From Tenacibaculum larymnensis (GTDB lineage: Bacteria > Bacteroidota > Bacteroidia > Flavobacteriales > Flavobacteriaceae): a DNA stretch of 64,000 nucleotides. The translations under genes were made by a program, and so were the position numbers. Below the pieces are notes generated by a model. That model saw only the letters and a program-made list of their open reading frames with translations, did not search any database and was not told the origin of the DNA. Below are positions 17,527 to 27,186 of this stretch, one piece after another. The stretch is taken from NCBI RefSeq assembly GCF_028829235.1, contig NZ_JAIWJY010000008.1, positions 109,194 through 173,193 on the forward strand, written 5' to 3'. How positions within the stretch are numbered: position 1 is the stretch's first letter; each line of letters begins with the position of its first letter.

Positions 17527-18237
17527 ATGAACTGTATTGTTATTGATGATGAACTAATGTCAAGAATGATTCTCAAAAAAGTGAGTGAACAAGTAGAAGG
17601 ATTAAAACTTGTAGGAGAATTTTCTAATGCAATACAAGCAATAAAATTTTTAAACAATAATAAAGTAGATGCTATCTTTTTAGATATTCATATGCCAGAT
17701 TTTACGGGGTTTGATCTTATTCAAACGCTAAAAGATCCACCTAAAATTGTATTGACTACCTCTGATAGAAATTTTGCTGTTGAAGCTTTTGAGTATGATT
17801 TTGTTGTAGACTACATAGTAAAACCAATAGAGTTAGAGCGCTTTAAAAAATCGGTAGAGAAAATTATTGCAGCCATAGAAAAAGATAATAATGTAAAACC
17901 AGGAAAGAAAGATCAACCCACAGATGTAAATACACTATATGTAAATATTGATAGACGATTAGTAAAAATTGATATTCCGAGTATTTATGTTGTAGAAGCT
18001 AAAGGCGATTATATTAAAGTTAAAACAGAAGAGAAAAACTACATTGTTCACAGTCCTTTAAAAAAGATTGAAGAAAAATTACCTTCAGAATCATTTTTAA
18101 AAGTACACAGGTCTTATATTATAAATACAAATGAAATTATTGATATAGAGGATAATAGTGTGCTTATAAAACAAGATGTTATTCCTGTAAGTAGATCTAA
18201 TAGAAATGAGCTTAAAAGAAGACTAAACTTACTATAA
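17527..18237 (+). CDS. LytTR-family response regulator
   Basis: A 236-residue regulator: receiver domain 1-120 with phospho-acceptor Asp53 (FLDIHMP) and KP at about 101-102, a short linker, then a LytTR DNA-binding domain (about 138-236, VEAKGDYIKV...SFLKVHRSYIINTNEI). It closes the H-NOX cluster and is the only member with a DNA-binding output, so it is the likely transcriptional end of the relay. Its targets are not evident here. Confidence 0.93.
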   Translation: MNCIVIDDELMSRMILKKVSEQVEGLKLVGEFSNAIQAIKFLNNNKVDAIFLDIHMPDFTGFDLIQTLKDPPKIVLTTSDRNFAVEAFEYDFVVDYIVKPIELERFKKSVEKIIAAIEKDNNVKPGKKDQPTDVNTLYVNIDRRLVKIDIPSIYVVEAKGDYIKVKTEEKNYIVHSPLKKIEEKLPSESFLKVHRSYIINTNEIIDIEDNSVLIKQDVIPVSRSNRNELKRRLNLL

Positions 18238-18251
18238 TTATCTTATTTAAG

Positions 18252-18611
<360 letters not shown>

Positions 18612-18665
18612 TCAATCTTCAAATAAAAGTGCAAAAATACATTAAAAAGAAGTAGGGGTAAAGCA

Positions 18666-18697
18666 TTGTTTTTATGTTATTAAATTTCGTAATTTTA
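18666..18697 (+). promoter_or_regulatory. Probable promoter of the dnaJ-cbpM pair
   Basis: TTG (18666-18668), 21 bases, then TAATTTTA (18690-18697), which differs from TAnnTTTG at the last base. It ends 24 bases before the dnaJ-type start. Confidence 0.45.
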
Positions 18698-18721
18698 GTG
18701 TGTTAGGTCAATCGAAATGAT

Positions 18722-19624
18722 ATGGAATTTATAGATTATTACAAAGTTTTAGGAATAAATAAAAAAGCAACTGCTGCCGATATAAAAAAAGCCTATCGGA
18801 AGTTAGCAAGAAAATATCATCCAGATACAAACCCGAATGATGAAGAAGCTAAAAAGAAGTTTCAGCAAATAAATGAAGCTAATGAAGTATTAAGTAACCC
18901 TGAAAATCGTAAAAAGTACGATGAGTACGGAGAAAACTGGCAACATGCAGAAGCATATGAGGAGGCTAGAAAACAACGCGCTAGTCAAAGTGGATTTGGA
19001 AGAGGAGGGGCTTATCAGCAATATTCATCCTCAGATTTTGATGGAACTGATTTTTCTGATTTTTTTAATGCTGCCTTTGGTGGTGGAAGAAGCTCAGGTA
19101 GACGTACAGCACAATTTAGAGGACAAGATTTTAACGCTTCATTACAATTAAACTTAAGAGATGTTTATACTTCGCAAAAACAAGTACTGACGGTAAATGA
19201 TAAAAAGATACGAATAACAATTCCTGCTGGAGTAGAAAATGGGCAAACAATTAAAATAAAAGGATATGGAGGAGAAGGTATAAACGGAGGCCCTAAAGGA
19301 GATTTATACATCACTTTTGATATTAAACCTGATATTAATTTTAAACGTGATGGCGCTAATTTATATGCAGAACAAACTATTGATTTATATACCGCAGTAT
19401 TGGGTGGAGAGGTAGTGATTAATACTTTTGTTGATAAAGCTAAATTAAAAGTAAAAGCAGGTACCCAAAATGGAACTAAGGTTCGATTGAAAGGAAAAGG
19501 TTTTCCGAAGTATAAAAATGAAGGTCAGTTTGGAGATTTATATGTTACTTACAAAATAGATATTCCAACCAATTTAACAGATGAACAACGAGAGTTATTT
19601 ACAAAACTTTCTAAATTGAAATAA
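18722..19624 (+). CDS. DnaJ-family co-chaperone (CbpA type)
   Basis: A 300-residue J-domain protein. The J domain (3-70) has HPD at 33-35; a Gly/Phe/Ser-rich linker (about 85-130) follows, then two beta-barrel substrate-binding domains without the zinc-finger cysteines of true DnaJ. This is the CbpA layout. It would stimulate DnaK. The next gene, 2 bases on, encodes its modulator. Confidence 0.93.
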   Translation: MEFIDYYKVLGINKKATAADIKKAYRKLARKYHPDTNPNDEEAKKKFQQINEANEVLSNPENRKKYDEYGENWQHAEAYEEARKQRASQSGFGRGGAYQQYSSSDFDGTDFSDFFNAAFGGGRSSGRRTAQFRGQDFNASLQLNLRDVYTSQKQVLTVNDKKIRITIPAGVENGQTIKIKGYGGEGINGGPKGDLYITFDIKPDINFKRDGANLYAEQTIDLYTAVLGGEVVINTFVDKAKLKVKAGTQNGTKVRLKGKGFPKYKNEGQFGDLYVTYKIDIPTNLTDEQRELFTKLSKLK

Positions 19625-19626
19625 AT

Positions 19627-19917
19627 ATGGGCAATACAGAACTAATAAGTGTACAAAAAGTTATTGTTCATCACAATTTAGATGAACAATTTATAGAAAG
19701 TATTGAATCTTTTCAACTCATAGAGTTTGTAGTAAAAGATTCCAATAAATACTTATATACAGAACAGTTACCTATTTTAGAGAAAATAATCAGATTACAC
19801 TACGATTTAGAGGTAAACATGCAAGGTATAGATGTAATTAATAATATGCTTGATAGAATGGATTCTATGCATAAAACAATTAAGCAACTAGAAAATAAAT
19901 TAAAACTATACGAGTAA
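19627..19917 (+). CDS. CbpM-like chaperone modulator
   Basis: A 96-residue protein with an N-terminal MerR-like segment and a helical C-terminal part ending in IKQLENKLKLYE. Size, layout and position right after a CbpA-type gene fit CbpM, which binds the J domain and inhibits it. The stop is 5 bases from the convergent oxidoreductase gene. Confidence 0.8.
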   Translation: MGNTELISVQKVIVHHNLDEQFIESIESFQLIEFVVKDSNKYLYTEQLPILEKIIRLHYDLEVNMQGIDVINNMLDRMDSMHKTIKQLENKLKLYE

Positions 19918-19922
19918 ATTTT

Positions 19923-22298
19923 TTATGAATTGGACTTCTTATGAAGAACTCCCTCTATTTTATCATAGATGTCAGGATTGTGCTTTTTAATTTTAATTTT
20001 AATATGTTTTGAAGCAGGCATATTACTTCCTTTTACGGTATTATGGATTGAAACAAGTACGTTAGTTTCAGGAAAATAAGTGACAGTGTTTTTTTCAGGA
20101 ATAGGATATTCAACAATAATAAATAGCGGAGCGATACGCTCTGTGTTATTATCATAATTATATAAATCTACCTTATCACCAGATGTAAAACCTGCTTTTT
20201 CAATATCTTTTTTATTCATGAAAATTACACGACGTTCATTATGAATTCCACGGTAGCGATCATTTAATCCATAAATAGTAGTATTAAATTGATCATGAGT
20301 TCTTACTGTGGCCATTAAATACTCATCATCAGCTAATGTGTTTTGTGGTAATGTGGTTATAGAAAATGGGGCACGATCTCCAAACTCTTTTGTTTTAAAG
20401 TTCCCTTCACGAGCTGCATTAGGTAAGTAAAATCCGCCTTTTTGTTTTACACGAACATTGTAGTTGTCAAAACCAGGAATACATTTTTCTATATCATCTC
20501 TTACAGCATCATAACTATTCATATATCGATCCCAATCAACCACACTTTTATCTCCTAAAGTAGCTTTTGCCATACGACTCACAATGTGAGTTTCGTTGAT
20601 AAGCTTGTCAGAAATAGGTTTTAATACTCCTTTAGACCATTCAACAATTCCCATAGCATTTTCAGCACTTGTATACTGATGCTCACCATTAACAATATCA
20701 ATTTCACTTTTAGAAATAGTAGGTAAAATTAAAGCCTCTTTTCCATGAATCAAATGGGTTCGGTTTAACTTAGTTGAAACAGAAACAGACAAATCAAGTT
20801 GTCTCATTCCATTTGCAGTATAAGTGGTGTCAGGAGTTGCTGATAAGAAATTTCCCCCCATGCTAAAATGGACTTTAATTTTTCCTTCATTCATAGCCTT
20901 TATGGTATTCACAACATCATAACCATTATTTCTTGGTGGATTAAAGTCGAAAACCTCTTGTAATTTATCAAGTTGCTCTACAGAAGGACTGTGGTTAATA
21001 AGCATCGTTCTATTTCCTTGAACATTACTATGACCTCTTACAGGACAAGAACCTGCTCCGGACTTACCAATACTTCCTTTTAAGAATAACAGGTTTAGAA
21101 CTTCTTTTAAAATATCAACACCGTTAGGTTGTTGCGTAAGTCCCATTCCCCAGCAAATAATAATTCGGTTTTTATGAGCTAGCATTTCTGCAGCTTTTTG
21201 AATATCTTCTTTTAAAACACCAGATGCATTTGCTAATTCATCTAAATCATAGTTTTCAATTTGCTTAATTAAATCTTCATAACCAACTGTTTTATTATTG
21301 ATGAATTCTTGGTCAAAAACTTTACCAGGAGTTTCTTTCTCAAAATGTAATAGTAAGAGTTCGATAGCTTTTAGCAATGCTAAATCTCCATTAATTTTAA
21401 CAGGAAGATGTAAATCGGCAAGTTGGATACCTTTTCCTAAAATACCGCTTATTTTTTGAGGATCTCGGAATCCCATTAAACCAGCTTCGGGAAGAGGGTT
21501 AACAGCAATAATTTTAGCTCCGTTCTTTTTCCCTTTTTCTAAAGCACTTAACATTCGTGGAGAGTTCGTTCCTGGATTTTGACCAATAATCATGATGACA
21601 TCGGTATCGTAGAAGTCTTTTAAAGTAGCAGTTCCTTTTCCTATACCCGTAACTGAGGCTAAGGTAAAACCAGATGTTTCGTGACACATATTAGAACAAT
21701 CAGGGAAGTTGTTAGTTCCAAATTCACGCACAAAAAGTTGATATGCAAAAGAAGCTTCGTTACTTGTTCTTCCAGAAGTGTAAAAAGCAGCATTATCTGG
21801 AGACTCTAACCTATTTAAGTGTTCGGAAATTTTTGCAAAAGCATTGTCCCAGCTAATAGGTTCATAATGTGTACCATTTTTAGGCAGGTACATAGGCTCA
21901 GAAAGTCTACCTAGATGTCCAATTTCATAATCAGTTAATTGAGAAAGCTCATAAATAGAATTTTGTTTAAAAAAATCTGCAGTAATTTTTTTACTAGTAG
22001 CTTCTTCAGCTATAGCTTTTGCACCATTTTCACAATATTCAGCAATAGGTGATCGCTCATCATCAGGATCAGGCCAACCACAACTAGGACAGTCAAAACC
22101 ATCAAACTGATTCATTTTAAACAAAGCTTTTCCTCCTCTAACTAAAGCCTTATCGTTTATTAAACTCTTTATAGCGTTTGTAACTCCAGGAATTCCTGCA
22201 GCCCAATCTTTTGGTTTACCAGTTCTTAAGCTTAATAATTTGTACGGAGGTTCAGCAGAAGGTTGTTTATCGGCTTGTTTATTAGCTTTGTTATCCAT
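19923..22298 (-). CDS. FdhF/YdeP-family molybdopterin oxidoreductase
   Basis: A protein of 791 residues from the ATG chosen here (MDNKANKQ). An in-frame TTG 51 bases further up would add MFSFFLNFIS..., which looks like translated leader. The segment DCPSCGWPDP (about 69-78) is the YdeP form of the N-terminal cysteine motif; TSGRTSNEASF, ICWGMGLTQ and the C-terminal MATVRTHDQFNTTIYGLNDRYRG are bis-MGD-binding blocks. The family resembles formate dehydrogenase alpha chains but its substrate is mostly unknown; E. coli YdeP is linked to acid resistance. No twin-arginine signal, so cytoplasmic. No fdhD or Mo-cofactor genes are near. Confidence 0.88.
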   Translation of the reverse strand: MDNKANKQADKQPSAEPPYKLLSLRTGKPKDWAAGIPGVTNAIKSLINDKALVRGGKALFKMNQFDGFDCPSCGWPDPDDERSPIAEYCENGAKAIAEEATSKKITADFFKQNSIYELSQLTDYEIGHLGRLSEPMYLPKNGTHYEPISWDNAFAKISEHLNRLESPDNAAFYTSGRTSNEASFAYQLFVREFGTNNFPDCSNMCHETSGFTLASVTGIGKGTATLKDFYDTDVIMIIGQNPGTNSPRMLSALEKGKKNGAKIIAVNPLPEAGLMGFRDPQKISGILGKGIQLADLHLPVKINGDLALLKAIELLLLHFEKETPGKVFDQEFINNKTVGYEDLIKQIENYDLDELANASGVLKEDIQKAAEMLAHKNRIIICWGMGLTQQPNGVDILKEVLNLLFLKGSIGKSGAGSCPVRGHSNVQGNRTMLINHSPSVEQLDKLQEVFDFNPPRNNGYDVVNTIKAMNEGKIKVHFSMGGNFLSATPDTTYTANGMRQLDLSVSVSTKLNRTHLIHGKEALILPTISKSEIDIVNGEHQYTSAENAMGIVEWSKGVLKPISDKLINETHIVSRMAKATLGDKSVVDWDRYMNSYDAVRDDIEKCIPGFDNYNVRVKQKGGFYLPNAAREGNFKTKEFGDRAPFSITTLPQNTLADDEYLMATVRTHDQFNTTIYGLNDRYRGIHNERRVIFMNKKDIEKAGFTSGDKVDLYNYDNNTERIAPLFIIVEYPIPEKNTVTYFPETNVLVSIHNTVKGSNMPASKHIKIKIKKHNPDIYDKIEGVLHKKSNS

Positions 22299-22401
22299 TG
22301 TTTTTCTAGAATCTTTATGAGATATAAAATTAAGAAAAAAAGAGAACAATTAGGGTGTGAATATTTTTGTTAAAAAAATGTGAATTTTTTTATTCTTCAA
22401 C

Positions 22402-22433
22402 TTTGGAAAACAGCAAATTACTGCATATGTTTG
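22402..22433 (+). promoter_or_regulatory. Promoter of the 27-kb surface-protein operon
   Basis: TTTG (22402-22405), 20 bases, then TATGTTTG (22426-22433): a full match to the Bacteroidota promoter pattern. It lies 37 bases before the first ATG. I found no other promoter of this quality between here and 49570, which supports one long transcription unit. Confidence 0.75.
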
Positions 22434-22470
22434 CACGGCTAAAAATGAAATTGTTAACCCCTTATTGCTT

Positions 22471-25400
22471 ATGAAAAAAATTACTTTTTTCTTTTTTATT
22501 GTATTCTCTCAATTAGTTTTTTCTTCAACAGATAATCCTTTAGATAGTATTTCTAGGTCGGAAAAAGCACTTCCTAAATTAATAGAGTTTTCTTCTAAAG
22601 CAAAAGGAGAGTTTGATTTTGATTATGTAAAGGAAAATTACTCTGATCCTAAGATAGATACACTTATAAGTAGAGCAACCTCTGTTTTTGAGGCGATAGA
22701 AAAAACAGGTAGCTATGTAGATGTTTTAGGCTCTGATGATATGATTACTTTACCGGTTGGTGTTAAAAAGAGATTCGGTAAATACACAGCTTTATTAGGT
22801 GTAAGTAAAGCTAAGTTTTATCCAGATTATACTGAGGTTACACTTTTTGCTAAACTGACAGTTGGTCAATTAGGAGCGAACGGAAAGCAACAAGAGCTTT
22901 TTTTTGGAGCAGATAACATAAAAATATCTCATAATGGGGGAATTTATGGTGATACCAATATATCCTTGTTTGGTGATGTAGCAATACCAATACAAGGTAA
23001 CAAAGGTTTACTGGAATTGAAGGGAGGTTTTAATATGAAAACAGGTATTGTAGAAAACAAAACCTATATAACCATTGATTGTTCTGGAATTAAAGAAATA
23101 GGGGTAGCGGCCGATGTATTGTTCTCAAGAGAACTATTAGAGCCATTGGACGCCAACTACAAAGTTATTCAAGATACAAAAACAAGGGTTAAAGGCTCTT
23201 TTAAAACAGTAGTGTCAGATTGGAACGATATTATTGCAGAGATAAATTTAAGTCATCCATTTCAATTAAAAGATAAAAAATCTACAACAGGTAGGGGTAA
23301 AGGAGGGTTAGTCTTTGAAGTTAAAAATGCTGTTTTTGATTTTAGTGATTTAAGAAACTCTACAAATATGAGTTTTCCTAACTCGTATAAAGAAAAGTAC
23401 CTAGTTCCTGGGAATGAAGAATTGTGGAGAGGAGTATCTATAGAAGAAATAAAAATTATTGCGCCTAAGGAGTTTATGAAAAGAAATGAACAAAATAGGC
23501 TTAGCTTTTCAGCAAAAGAATTTTTAATTGATGGCGAAGGAATAACGGGGCAATTCTCAGTAGAAAATCTTTTTTCTATCGAAGAAGGAATAGCTTCAGG
23601 TTGGCCTATTTCTGTAACTGATCTGCATGCTTCTTTTATAGCAAACAAAATAACAGGAGCTGGCTTTGGTGGGCATATAGCTTTGCCTACTTCAGGAAAA
23701 GTTACAAAGGAAGATATTATTAATCAAACAGAGCTTGTTAAAGGAGTTAGGAAAGCAATTAAATATACAGCTATAATTGATGTAGGGAATGATGATTATA
23801 GTTTAGCTCTGGAACCCATAGCAAAAAAAGGATTACACTTTCCTGTTTTTATGGCAGAGGCACACTTAAAATCAAATTCAAGTGTAACTCTTAAAGTTAA
23901 GGAGGGTAAGTTTAGACCGAAAGCTAATTTGCATGGTAGTTTAACTATTGGAAGGAAAAACAGTAATGGAAGTAAGCTGGTTGATTTTAAAGGCATCACA
24001 TTTGAAAATCTTCAGTTGCAAACGGAATCTCCATATTTTTCTGTTGATTACATGGGGTATAAAGATGATGTGAAATTTGGAAACTTTCCAGTAACAATAT
24101 CAGAAATAGGACTAACAGCCAATGATAATAGAATAGGGTTAAGTTTTGCGTTGGATGTAAACTTAATGAATAAAGGGTTTGCTGGAGGTACAAAACTAAA
24201 AATTAAAGGAAAATTTGAAGATAAGGATAATACGCATAGATGGAAGTACGATGGAATAGATATTCAAAGAATAAATGTTGAAGCAGATTTAGGAAGTGTT
24301 AAGTTTAAAGGACTTGTTGATATCAAAGACAATGATCCTGTATATGGTAATGGATTTTACGGTGAGTTAGAGGCAGATTTTAATAGTATTAATGTAAAAG
24401 CTACAGCTTGGTTTGGTAAAACAGATGTAAGGTACTGGTATGTTGATGCTTATGCTGATTTATCTTCTATGAGAGCAAAACCTACGATTGGACCTGTTGA
24501 AATTAACGGTTTTGGAGGTGGTGCTTATTACCACATGAAAAAGACATCTAATCCGCCTAAATTAGTATACCAAGGAGAGTTAGATGAAAATGGAAACCCT
24601 GTGCCAGTTAAGACTCCAAAACCTCCTTCAGGAATGGATTATACTCCAGACGCTAACTCAGGCCTAGGGTTCAGAGCAATGTTAGGGTTTGCATTAGCGA
24701 ACGAAGGTGCTTTTAATGGTAAGGTTGGTTTTGAAATGGCTTTCAATACCCATGGAGGTTTGAATAGGATATTTTTCTTCGGGGAAGCTCATATAATGCA
24801 AGGTTATAAGTTAGAGTTTGCGGATAAGTTTAAAGAAAAGCTCAATAAACTTGAAAATAAAATTAATGATTTAGCCAATAATCAGTTGGTTAAAGACTTA
24901 AAAGAAACAAATTTAGTAGAGTACAGTAAAGTATCTTTTCCACAAGATGGATTAACTTTTGATGTGGGGATTGATGCTCATTTCTCTATGGAAATGGATT
25001 TTGTGAATAATTCTTTTCATAGTGAAATGGAAGTATATGTAAACACACCAGGAAACTTTTTTAGTGGTGTTGGTCCAAGAGGTAGAGCAGGATGGGCGGT
25101 TTTCCATACTGGACCAGATGGATGGTATTTACATATGGGAACTCCGAAAGATCGTATAGGACTTCGAGTAGGAATAGGTGGTTTTAGTGTATCAGCAACA
25201 ACCTATTTAATGATTGGAGATAATATACCGGGTAGCCCACCACCACCACAAGCAGTAGCTGATATTTTAGGAGTAAACCTAAATAGTCTAGACTATATGA
25301 GAGATTTAAATGCATTAGGAGATGGAAGAGGTTTTGCTATAGGTATGGACTTTAGTCTAGATACAGGAAACATGAATTTCTTAATGTTTTATGCCCGATT

Positions 25401-27186
25401 TAGAGCTGGATTAGGGTTTGATATCATGATTAAAGATTATGGGGAAACCGCTTGTAAAGGAAGTGGACAAATAGGTGTTGATGGTTGGTACGCAAACGGA
25501 CAAGCCTATGCATATTTAGAAGGAGAGCTAGGAATAAGGGTTAATTTATGGTTTTATAAAGCAAAAATCCCTATAGTAAAAGCCGGAGCAGCTGTGTTAT
25601 TACAGGCAAAATTACCAAATCCTAGTTGGTTTAGAGGCTATGTTGGCGGTCATTTTAGTGTGCTAGGAGGAATGATAAAAGGACGTTTTAGGTTTAAAAT
25701 TGAGCTCGGTGAGGAATGTGAAATAATAGGTGGAGCTCCATTAGGAGGAATAAAGATAATTTCGGGAGTCACACCTGATAATGATGCTACAGAGGTCGAT
25801 GTTTTCACGGCACCACAATCAGCATTTAATATGAAAATAAATAAATCTTTTGAACTAGAAGACGATAAAGGAGTAAAGACTTATAGAATTTTACTAGATG
25901 AGTTTACCGTAAAAAGTGATGGAAAAGTAATAGAAGGAGAGTTAGAGTGGAATGAGTCACAAGATGTAGTGAATTTTGTTTCTTTTGATGTTTTACCCCC
26001 GCAAAAAGCTATTCAGGTAAAAGTGGCGGTTAGTTTTCAAGAATTAAAATCAGGAAGTTGGATTACATTAATGCACAACGGTAAAAAAGCTCAAGAAATA
26101 GAAGAAAGAACTTTTACTACAGGTATAGCACCAGATTATATTCCGGTTGAAAATATAGAATATACATACCCTGTAATAGATCAGAAATATTTTTATCAAG
26201 ATGAAAGTACAACTGGTTATGTGAAATTAAAAAGAGGTCAACCATACTTGTTTGCGCCTGAAACAAATTGGAAACAAAATGTAGTTTATAGTAACGAAGA
26301 AGGGCATAGTTTTGTAAATACTGTATCTTACAATAAAGGTGAAAGACAAGTTAATTTTAAATTAGGCGAATTCAATAATCAAAAGAAATATACATTGAAA
26401 TTGATTAGTTCACCAGATGCAGGAGAAGGTTCTGTAAATGAAACTTCTTATACTAAACAAGATACCGGTTATGAAGGTAATACGGTAGAGGTTAAAAATA
26501 AAGAGGTACAAAGTGTTGTTAATAACGAAGCAGTAACTGAGTTATTGACCTATGAGTTTACTACAAGTGAATACAATACATTTGCTAAGAAAGTAGATGA
26601 TAAAAGAGTAGTAAAACATTATCTAGAACCTATTTATTCAGATGTACATGCTATTCAAACAGATGTTAGAGAATCTGAAAGATTTGATAGAATTGAATTA
26701 GAAGGAGGTAAGTATTCAGGAAAGCAACCTTTAATTGAAACTGAAGCAGTTCTTGATGATAATTATTATGAAGATAGAATTTATCAGTTAATTTATGAAA
26801 AGTATCCTTTAGAACCTGAATTTATAGTAGACAGAGATGTAAAAGATTTAGGGATTCCACCTAAAAAGGGAATTGATATCTTAACTTGGTATGTACCGTA
26901 TTTAAGAAATAACCCTACATTCTCATTGTTAAGTAAACGAATTCCTTATAGATATAATTTGCCTTATCATTATAAGAGAGACTTTATGGATATACAATAT
27001 AAAGTGGTAAATAAATATTTAAATGATCCTACTGAATATGCATCGAAAATTCAGAAGTATAATTACATCATCAATGGGGTATTCCCAGCGATATGGTCTG
27101 GTAAATATAAGGTTAAAATGCAATATGTAATGCCAGGAGGAGTATTAGGAACAAGTACAGTATTTAAATATAAAAATCCTTTTTAA
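22471..27186 (+). CDS. Large exported protein of unknown function (1571 residues)
   Basis: Begins MKKITFFFFIVFSQLVFSS, a signal peptide; the ATG at 22471 is preferred over a TTG two codons earlier. I do not recognise the family. Residues about 60-900 are long alternating beta stretches with many Gly and Asp (for example GFGGGAYYHM, MLGFALANEGAF), reminiscent of AsmA-like or beta-helical repeats. Residues about 1110-1350 look like Ig-type modules, and the last 200 are Tyr-, Pro- and Lys-rich. There is no T9SS tail domain and no lipobox, so it may sit in the periplasm or outer membrane. It is the first gene of the surface operon; its stop overlaps the next start by one base. Confidence 0.8.
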   Translation: MKKITFFFFIVFSQLVFSSTDNPLDSISRSEKALPKLIEFSSKAKGEFDFDYVKENYSDPKIDTLISRATSVFEAIEKTGSYVDVLGSDDMITLPVGVKKRFGKYTALLGVSKAKFYPDYTEVTLFAKLTVGQLGANGKQQELFFGADNIKISHNGGIYGDTNISLFGDVAIPIQGNKGLLELKGGFNMKTGIVENKTYITIDCSGIKEIGVAADVLFSRELLEPLDANYKVIQDTKTRVKGSFKTVVSDWNDIIAEINLSHPFQLKDKKSTTGRGKGGLVFEVKNAVFDFSDLRNSTNMSFPNSYKEKYLVPGNEELWRGVSIEEIKIIAPKEFMKRNEQNRLSFSAKEFLIDGEGITGQFSVENLFSIEEGIASGWPISVTDLHASFIANKITGAGFGGHIALPTSGKVTKEDIINQTELVKGVRKAIKYTAIIDVGNDDYSLALEPIAKKGLHFPVFMAEAHLKSNSSVTLKVKEGKFRPKANLHGSLTIGRKNSNGSKLVDFKGITFENLQLQTESPYFSVDYMGYKDDVKFGNFPVTISEIGLTANDNRIGLSFALDVNLMNKGFAGGTKLKIKGKFEDKDNTHRWKYDGIDIQRINVEADLGSVKFKGLVDIKDNDPVYGNGFYGELEADFNSINVKATAWFGKTDVRYWYVDAYADLSSMRAKPTIGPVEINGFGGGAYYHMKKTSNPPKLVYQGELDENGNPVPVKTPKPPSGMDYTPDANSGLGFRAMLGFALANEGAFNGKVGFEMAFNTHGGLNRIFFFGEAHIMQGYKLEFADKFKEKLNKLENKINDLANNQLVKDLKETNLVEYSKVSFPQDGLTFDVGIDAHFSMEMDFVNNSFHSEMEVYVNTPGNFFSGVGPRGRAGWAVFHTGPDGWYLHMGTPKDRIGLRVGIGGFSVSATTYLMIGDNIPGSPPPPQAVADILGVNLNSLDYMRDLNALGDGRGFAIGMDFSLDTGNMNFLMFYARFRAGLGFDIMIKDYGETACKGSGQIGVDGWYANGQAYAYLEGELGIRVNLWFYKAKIPIVKAGAAVLLQAKLPNPSWFRGYVGGHFSVLGGMIKGRFRFKIELGEECEIIGGAPLGGIKIISGVTPDNDATEVDVFTAPQSAFNMKINKSFELEDDKGVKTYRILLDEFTVKSDGKVIEGELEWNESQDVVNFVSFDVLPPQKAIQVKVAVSFQELKSGSWITLMHNGKKAQEIEERTFTTGIAPDYIPVENIEYTYPVIDQKYFYQDESTTGYVKLKRGQPYLFAPETNWKQNVVYSNEEGHSFVNTVSYNKGERQVNFKLGEFNNQKKYTLKLISSPDAGEGSVNETSYTKQDTGYEGNTVEVKNKEVQSVVNNEAVTELLTYEFTTSEYNTFAKKVDDKRVVKHYLEPIYSDVHAIQTDVRESERFDRIELEGGKYSGKQPLIETEAVLDDNYYEDRIYQLIYEKYPLEPEFIVDRDVKDLGIPPKKGIDILTWYVPYLRNNPTFSLLSKRIPYRYNLPYHYKRDFMDIQYKVVNKYLNDPTEYASKIQKYNYIINGVFPAIWSGKYKVKMQYVMPGGVLGTSTVFKYKNPF

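Noticed and set aside
22299..22349. TTG start giving 17 more residues (MFSFFLNFIS...) to the molybdopterin oxidoreductase
   Set aside because: It lies in AT-rich leader DNA, the extra residues are unlike the family, and an ATG with a normal N-terminus follows at 22298.
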